Assembly: GCA_036877525.1 (NCBI GenBank)
Contig: JAZGTH010000063.1
Location: forward strand, 1,136,001-1,200,000
DNA length: 64,000 nt
Source of the DNA: Chromobotia macracanthus
Lineage: Eukaryota; Chordata; Actinopteri; Cypriniformes; Botiidae
Reading direction: 5' to 3'
The notes beneath the pieces are model-generated. The model had not been told where the DNA came from, ran no database searches, and worked only from the letters and a program-made list of their open reading frames with translations. Shown here piece after piece: positions 57,906 to 64,000 of this stretch (position 1 is its first letter; each line of letters starts with the position of its first letter). The translations under genes and the position numbers were made by a program.

Positions 57906-60900
57906 GTTTCTGTCAGGTGCAATGTGCTCTCTGTGAAGTGTTATGTGGGACCACAATTAAATCAGGTCTGACTGAAGTTTTGCTATTGCTGGTCTTATCT
58001 GTGCGCACAACCTCACCACAACCTCTGCTTGGCAAAACCATTATTTTATTTTTGTTAGGTGCACACATTTAAAACTGTTAACCAAACTAATTAGACAAAA
58101 ATCAAAGCTTTGGACAGGGTAAGCGCGCATAAAATAACACACAGAATAGTGTGAAATGATGTGCAGAGCAATATTTTTGTTTTTGAAAGACTTGTGCATG
58201 AACCCTGTGTCCTTAAGTTATATTCAAGCTGTGTGTTTTCTTTTACTAATTTAGGGATCTGTTGCCCCATTCACAGGGCTGACAGGCCGTCGGGGGCAAG
58301 TTATTCGGTATTGCTCAAGACCAGACAGCCACAAAAAAAAATCTGTGACCCTCTGTCCTGATGTCACGGGTCTGAAATTTCATGTCATTCTGTCATGTGT
58401 CAGCCAGTCATGCAAGCTGTATTAACTATCACAATCATAACATTACCTAGTGTTAAAGAATTGCCTCTTATAGAAGGATGTAAATAAAGCTAACATCCGG
58501 TCATTGAAAAACTGATTCAATACTCAAGTCCCTAGTGCCTAAATATTGTAGTTACATCAATATCAATTTTTTTCAGCTATTAGTGTAATCGACTGTCTTG
58601 TGTCAAGATCCTTTTATTTTAGTATTTATTGTGCCAGCATGCACCTCAAATCCTGCTGTAATTCTGTCATGTGCTCTTTGTGTTGCTTATTTGAACCCAA
58701 ACATGCAGCACACATGCAGTTTATGCCCCTCACTGCTGCTGTCACTATCTTACAGCTGTTTAATGTTTGTTCTTTAGGAAAGCCTGCTGAACTTCCAGAC
58801 TTTTGCGAATAAGTGAGAGACAGAGAAAGTGTGGCAGAGGTCAGGTGGAGGTGAACAACATGCTGGTCCCTCACCTGAATCATTCATAGATCAGTTACTT
58901 TGTTGAGTGCTGGGCTTTTTGTTCCTTTCTCGTCCTCTTTGTCAGTGTCTTTTGTGATGAGCCTCCTCTCCTGCTGTAGTTTAAGATGGTTTCTGTGTTT
59001 AAAGGCTTTGGGGTCAGTTTCAATCAAAGATTCATAATGATTTGTGCTTGCTTAAAATACACATTGAAAGCTAGTTTGTTCAGCGTTAGTGTAAATATTA
59101 ATGTCTCATGCTGGTAATGACAGACATGTTGTGAGGAAATATTAGACTCGTGTGACAGGATGTCGGAATTTGTCAGACATCCAAATTGCATATATGGTTA
59201 CATGTAAAATATCAGATTGTCGAGTTCAAGATTGTAGATTCCTCACTTGAGGAAAAATGGATGTCATTTAATATCTCAGTTGTTTCTTTTTGAGAATAAT
59301 GAAATGAACTGAGAAGCAAATGAAGACTTCTGGTTCTCAGATGTGTTTTCTGACAGAAAAAGCCCCTTCATTTAAACAACATTACACTGGGCAGATTTGC
59401 CAAGATAGCAAGCTGTGTAATCAGAAGTTAAATTTCAATGTTTTTCTTATCAGAGTTTTTCAAGATCAAATCTTAAGTTATAAGTTATGCTATTTTGTAG
59501 CTCTATATTAGTGCCACATGTCAGCAATTTTCTATTTTTATTTCCTGTAAGGAAATTTAGAAGAAACATTTGGGGGGGAAGTTGGTTCCTAAACGAAGCA
59601 TAGCTGTCAACCCCATTAAATCTCCTGAGCTATAAAAAAGGAACCTCTAAGCAATAAAACTGGACCTGGTCCAGGTTTTCACGAATGTTGCTGTAGGGAA
59701 AGAGAAGAATTCTGCGATTTCTTGTGTGAAGCTCCTGGCATGTGTTTTAGAGTGTTCTGTGGTGTAGGTGTCTCTTGATAGTGACACACATTGTGTTTAC
59801 ATTGGATAGGACAGTGGGTGCACAGACACTCATTTCATCACTTCCTTCCTCAGCTCAGTTTTTATGAATTGAGCTGTCATAACAACTGCAAGAGCTGTGG
59901 AGGAAACTGAAGGGGGGTGTTCATGGAAAGGAAAGAATTGTTGAAAAACTTCCTGAGAAGTGTGTGTGTGTTAGGGCTCAGTTTGCAGGGTCGAAATCTG
60001 ACATAAGCACAGAAACAGGAAGCCTGGCTGCCATCTTTCACAATCTCCTTTGAAACAGGAAGTGAGAGCAGGCCAAGCTGTGGCCCTCAGATACCCAGCA
60101 GATGGGTGCCAACCTGTGGAAGCGGAGGAGGGCTGCAGAGGGGGCTTGTGTCAGCCGATGGCCCCTGGGACCCCTTTTTCTCTCCTTGAGGGTCTGGAGG
60201 TGTGGTCACCGTCTGTTTTGGGCATTGCTTATGATGGTGTGTTTAGCACTTGCCAGTGAGAGCATTTATATGCAAATGCTAGACAAGCGTTGGTGAGACT
60301 AATTACACACATCCCATTGAATGTGTGCCAACCAGAGAGGGAAGGGAGTTTCTACAAGCGGGGTGGTCTTGCCCTGCTTGTTTACTCATTGTCTTTCTTT
60401 ATTAGCCCCTCATTGACACTCCTCCTCAGTGTGGAGGGGGGCTGTTGCAGGGTGAGCCCCTTTCAGTTTGGAGCTGACACCAACAGGCTTGAGTTCCAAA
60501 GATTCAGCTGTTGTTACGTTCTTGGGCCTGGGCTCTGCTGGGAAAAAAATGGTTGGACCAGCTTAAAAGGGGTCAAGTAGGTTTTTGTAACATGCTAGCT
60601 TGTTTATTGTTGGTCCAAAATGGTCTGCCAGTTTCAGACCTGGTCTGGTTGCTCCTCTAGACCAGCGTAATGTATTTATGTAAATGTAGTGTTGTTAGTA
60701 GGCATTTCTCTGTGATGTCTGTATCCAGCTGTGTCATTGTGGATCACAAGAGCTACATTATTTGCTCTTCTGTTGGTTGTCACTTCCAACAGAAACTTTG
60801 ATCCATTGGCATCATTTTGCAGTTGTGTTTCTCATGAGACCAGCAGCGTTCTCTTGGACTAAAGGAAGTTCTTCAGCTTTCTCTCTGTAAATTGGTGTCA

Positions 60901-61245
60901 GTATGAGCATTCTTATGAAACAGAGCTTTCTTCTGCAGAGGAGACAAAGCTCTCACCACATGCCCTCATACAAAAGATGCTCCAACTAATTACTCCTGGT
61001 GCTCAAAATGCATTTAGGTCAGCACATTTTAATCGCATGCAAATATATGAGTGGAAGGGAGGGAAATATTAAAGTTTTGGAATCGGTGGCTGTGGTTGTC
61101 TGTGGACAAAGGTGGGGTGTACTCGGATGTGCTGTGTCCCTGCAGCCCTGACTAAACTCACTAACACACACATCCAGAGAGACAGACACTGAACAACACA
61201 GTTTTCATCCTTCTCAAACCTGGCAGAACATTTTATTTGGCTAAT
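57906..61245. other. Gene-free stretch
   Basis: No gene is recognised. At about 60535-60670 GGACCAGCTTAAAAGG, CTGGTCTGG and GACCAGCG suggest a degenerate ACCAGC-type fish repeat, with a possible ATTTATGTAAATGTAG tail. Frames at 60.0-60.6 kb are 64-96 codons without domains. Confidence 0.35.
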
Positions 61246-61249
61246 TATT

Positions 61250-61490
61250 TTTAGGTGCCTGACACAGCATTTAATCTGATTTTATTGCAGCGCACACATT
61301 GTGCTGCTCCAAATGCTTATGTAGAACAGCTGATCTCAGGTCAGCCACGCAGCACAGTGGATAGGCTCTGGTGGATTGACAAGTCTCTCGCTCTGACAAG
61401 AATCACAATGGGCTGGAAGCTATTAGCACTGATAGAATTATGACTGAAGCATTTCTATGCGGGACACAGAATGGGAGAACGGGTAATGAC
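61250..61490. promoter_or_regulatory. Candidate conserved non-coding element
   Basis: Unique block with CTGACAAGAATCACAATGGGC (SOX-like ACAATGG), GCTATTAGCACTGATAG and GAGAACGGGTAATGAC. Compositionally even and free of repeats, between repeat-rich neighbours. Confidence 0.33.
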
Positions 61491-62304
61491 TCCTTTTTGA
61501 GCAGTAATGTTTTGAGGTGGAGGAAATGAACTTCCACAGTGTTTGAGACTAGCCAGATCCCTGAGTCTGAAGGTTAGGTTTGACCTCTGAAGATAAATAG
61601 GCTGGATAAACACTGGTTTCCAGCTCCTCCTCAGACTGACTCCTCTCTCAGCACTGGTTTTTCCTGCAGGTAAAACAAATGAGATTTTGGTGTGTGTTTA
61701 GTTAAACTCTGTTAGCAGCATTGTGTGTACCATTTGATGGATTCCCAGAATGCACTGTGACATGCTCTGTCAAAAAATGTTGACAAGAATAGAAAACACT
61801 GACATGTTTTTCTTGCACTATACAAAAATATCCATTAAGTTGTTCAGAATATTTTTTGTTGCTGTTTTTATATGCATATTAGAGTAACATTTGATTAGGT
61901 TAGTGACATGGTAATAGAAACAAGTGGTATATTCCCCTCAAGTTTACTTGGGTGTCCCAGCAGAGTTAAAGGGTGTACTGTGATATTATGTAGCTACGAG
62001 TCTAAAAACCAGAAAGATTCTGTTTTGCTTTTTGACTGTGCTATCTTTCATTGTGTGTCACTTTCTTTGATGGTTTGTTTTCTAATGACACTGCTTTCAT
62101 ACCGTTACATTCACAGAATTGTGACTTAAGTGCCCAAACATGTTTTGAACATTTTAAAAGGCGATACAGACATAAAGCAGACACACCCTTTACAATAACA
62201 AAGCGTTTTTTTTTCTTTTGACAATCCTTATTTTGTGAATTTTCTCAAGGTGCTTTTCTTTTAATCTCCTGTGCTCTTCTCCACATGTCATCCTGCTCCC
62301 CCCC

Positions 62305-62490
62305 GTCTGTGTGTCTCTGTGTGTCTCTGTGTCTCTGTGCGTCTCTGTGCGTCTCTGTGCGTCTCTGTGCGTCTCTGTGCGTCTCTGTGCGTCTTTGTGC
62401 GTCTCTGTGCGTCTCTGTGCGTCTCTGTGCGTCTCTGTGCGTCTCTGTGCGTCTGTGAGTGTCTCTGTGTGTCTGTGCGTCTGTGTGTGT
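62305..62490 (+). repeat. 10-bp repeat GTCTCTGTGC
   Basis: Eleven consecutive copies at 62341-62450 (one with a C-to-T change at 62391-62400, GTCTTTGTGC), flanked by TGTCTCTGTG-type partial copies. Each junction makes a CpG (TGCGTC). The 158-codon plus-strand frame and the 79-codon minus-strand frame are artefacts of the array. Confidence 0.95.
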
Positions 62491-62599
62491 CAGAGTTGAG
62501 AGATGTATTCAGGGCTCTTAATCCCAATTCCCTCTATCAGGAATGCAAATATGTGTGTGATTGTGTGACCCAGCAGAGTCTGCTAACATCTGCATTAAG

Positions 62600-62652
62600 A
62601 GTCTCTCTGTCTCTCTCTCTCTGTCTCTCTCTCTCTGTCTCTCTCTCTCTCA
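62600..62652 (+). repeat. 14-bp CT/GTCT repeat
   Basis: Three units of GTCTCTCTCTCTCT and a partial one. Confidence 0.85.
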
Positions 62653-63607
62653 TGGCACAATTAACCCTATGCTGTGCGGCCGAGCTCCCTGCTCAGTCCC
62701 TTTCGGAGGCCATGTCTCCACACCACGTCTGTCCATCTGGACACTAGACATAACACACTGTTTACTTTCCCCTTAGCATCGTCTGTATGTGGCTTTGGGC
62801 TGGTGGACGGGGGTGTAGGTCTTGCTTCTCATCTGACTGGTAGCAGTTAGAGGAACACTCAGAATTTATCCTTCATGTTTCACCCAGAGATTCACTTCAC
62901 AGTCGAAGCATGTGCATGTGCTGTGAGACAATCAAATGTAGTTATTAGATTTTCACCTGCCGTCTCTGACAGGTATTGGAGGACAGAGAAATGATTGTTT
63001 GAAATGTTTCTGTCAGTAGTGCTTTACCATTCATTTATCATTTTGAAAACAAAGTGAATCTGTGCTGATTGAATTAGTTTCAGAGACCTAAACTCTGACC
63101 ACATTCCTACATGAACTCGCAGGCCACAGCGCTGGCATGTGTACATACACACACACTTTATCTGCCTGTGTTAGGGACACACACACACAGGGTCTTCATG
63201 GTCATTGAAAACGTAACAATAATGCAACAATTTCTATAATTGTCTTATTATTATGCTTGTTTAAATATTTATTGGTCTAAAAATGACTTTGTGAGTTTTG
63301 TGAGAATCACTATAACGTTTTTTATAATGTAGGAATCGCAGGAAAAGTCATGGAAATTTCTTTGTTAAATGGTGTGGGTCTGCTAATAGTATATTGTTGC
63401 CCATTATTGCCATCGGCAAATATTAGCCAATTATTTGCTTTGATCTGACTAGGTGGGTATATTAGATCTGTCTGTCTATATATCCACCTAATCAGATAGA
63501 TGGGTATAGTCTGTTTCAGAGATGCCTGGAGTGTTTTCAGATGTTTACAGCAGGAAACTTTCTCGTGCTCAAGCACACAGTCACACACCCCTCACGTTTA
63601 GTGCCCT

Positions 63608-63608
<1 letters not shown>

Positions 63609-63686
<78 letters not shown>
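63609..63686 (+). repeat. GT microsatellite, 39 units
   Basis: A perfect, uninterrupted GT run of 78 bp, the longest pure dinucleotide run in the window. Confidence 0.97.
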
Positions 63687-63688
<2 letters not shown>

Positions 63689-63764
63689 CCCTGCTGTCAC
63701 ACACACTCTTTCACACAGTGTTTATGTTGGAACAGCAGTGTGGCTATTGTTATCAGAGGTGTGA

Positions 63765-64000
63765 TTAATCATTACATTTGTGCAAAGCAGGGGCGCTGTT
63801 GCCATGGGGACTCAAATGATCTGCACTGCTTTGCATATCAACAGAAAAGTTTACAATCGTGGCAGAGAAAGGGTGGAGCCCTAACTGAAACCTGCAGGGT
63901 TGCCCGTGTCCCCACTTTCACTTGCCTGCTTTATTTCTCATTCATTATTAGTGGACAGACAAATGGCTCTTCAACAAAATCTTCCGCAGCTAATCAAGGT
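63765..64000. promoter_or_regulatory. Candidate conserved element with RFX X-box
   Basis: GTTGCCATGGGGAC at 63798-63811 fits the 14-bp X-box with one mismatch. The following unique sequence has CTGCTTTGCATATC (octamer-like), CATTCATTATTAGTGG and GCAGCTAATC. The block is cut by the window edge. Confidence 0.4.

Larger units (their letters stand above)
61491..63600. other. Gene-free stretch
   Basis: Besides the repeats at 62.3-62.65 kb, no gene or strong element is seen. Short CA runs lie near 63147 and 63178. Confidence 0.4.

Noticed and set aside
62271..62747. 158-codon plus-strand frame
   Set aside because: Cys/Val/Arg/Leu repeat peptide from the 10-bp GTCTCTGTGC array, then a CT repeat.
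63785..63798. CTCF site at GCAGGGGCGC
   Set aside because: It is one G short of the core. The overlapping X-box is the better match.

Overview
The window looks like vertebrate nuclear DNA, most likely from a ray-finned fish. It is AT-rich, depleted of CpG over most of its length, and full of microsatellites (mainly CA/GT, GA/CT and GATA). It carries fossil copies of a tRNA-Ala-like SINE whose LINE2-type 3' tail is widespread in teleosts and resembles the HAmo family of cyprinids; this points to an otophysan or cyprinid fish without proving it. There is no bacterial gene organisation, and no multi-exon protein-coding gene can be reconstructed. Nearly all open frames are chance frames, or frames forced open by tandem repeats whose unit carries no stop.

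Layout. From 1 to about 42.7 kb the DNA is CpG-poor and intergenic or intronic. It is interspersed with 100-700 bp blocks of high-complexity, TAAT-rich sequence that I read as candidate conserved non-coding elements (CNEs). This part also holds a CTCF-like site at 38.1 kb, a possible short coding exon ending in a perfect splice donor at 38.49 kb, and a spliced-looking pair of segments at 15.4-16.0 kb. From about 42.7 to 50.1 kb CpG becomes frequent, as in the unmethylated domain of a developmental-regulator promoter. This domain contains a 14-copy 12-bp minisatellite, a second 12-bp repeat, a Z-DNA-prone tract, two further CTCF-like sites, a CNE-like element at 47 kb, and a candidate TATA-less promoter and first exon ending in ATT|GTAAGT at 49,116. 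From 50.1 to 64 kb the DNA returns to CpG-poor, microsatellite-dense sequence, consistent with a long first intron or downstream intergenic DNA. It includes a clear tRNA-derived SINE at 53.5 kb and a large G-rich repeat at 55.4-55.8 kb.

Working model (inference): a plus-strand gene, probably a developmental regulator, starts near 48.7-49.1 kb and runs off the right edge, with flanking regulatory DNA on both sides. I could not identify the gene. I found no evidence of a new biological system. The most unusual items are the ACGTG minisatellite in the CpG-rich domain, the convergent CTCF-like sites and the two short exon candidates.
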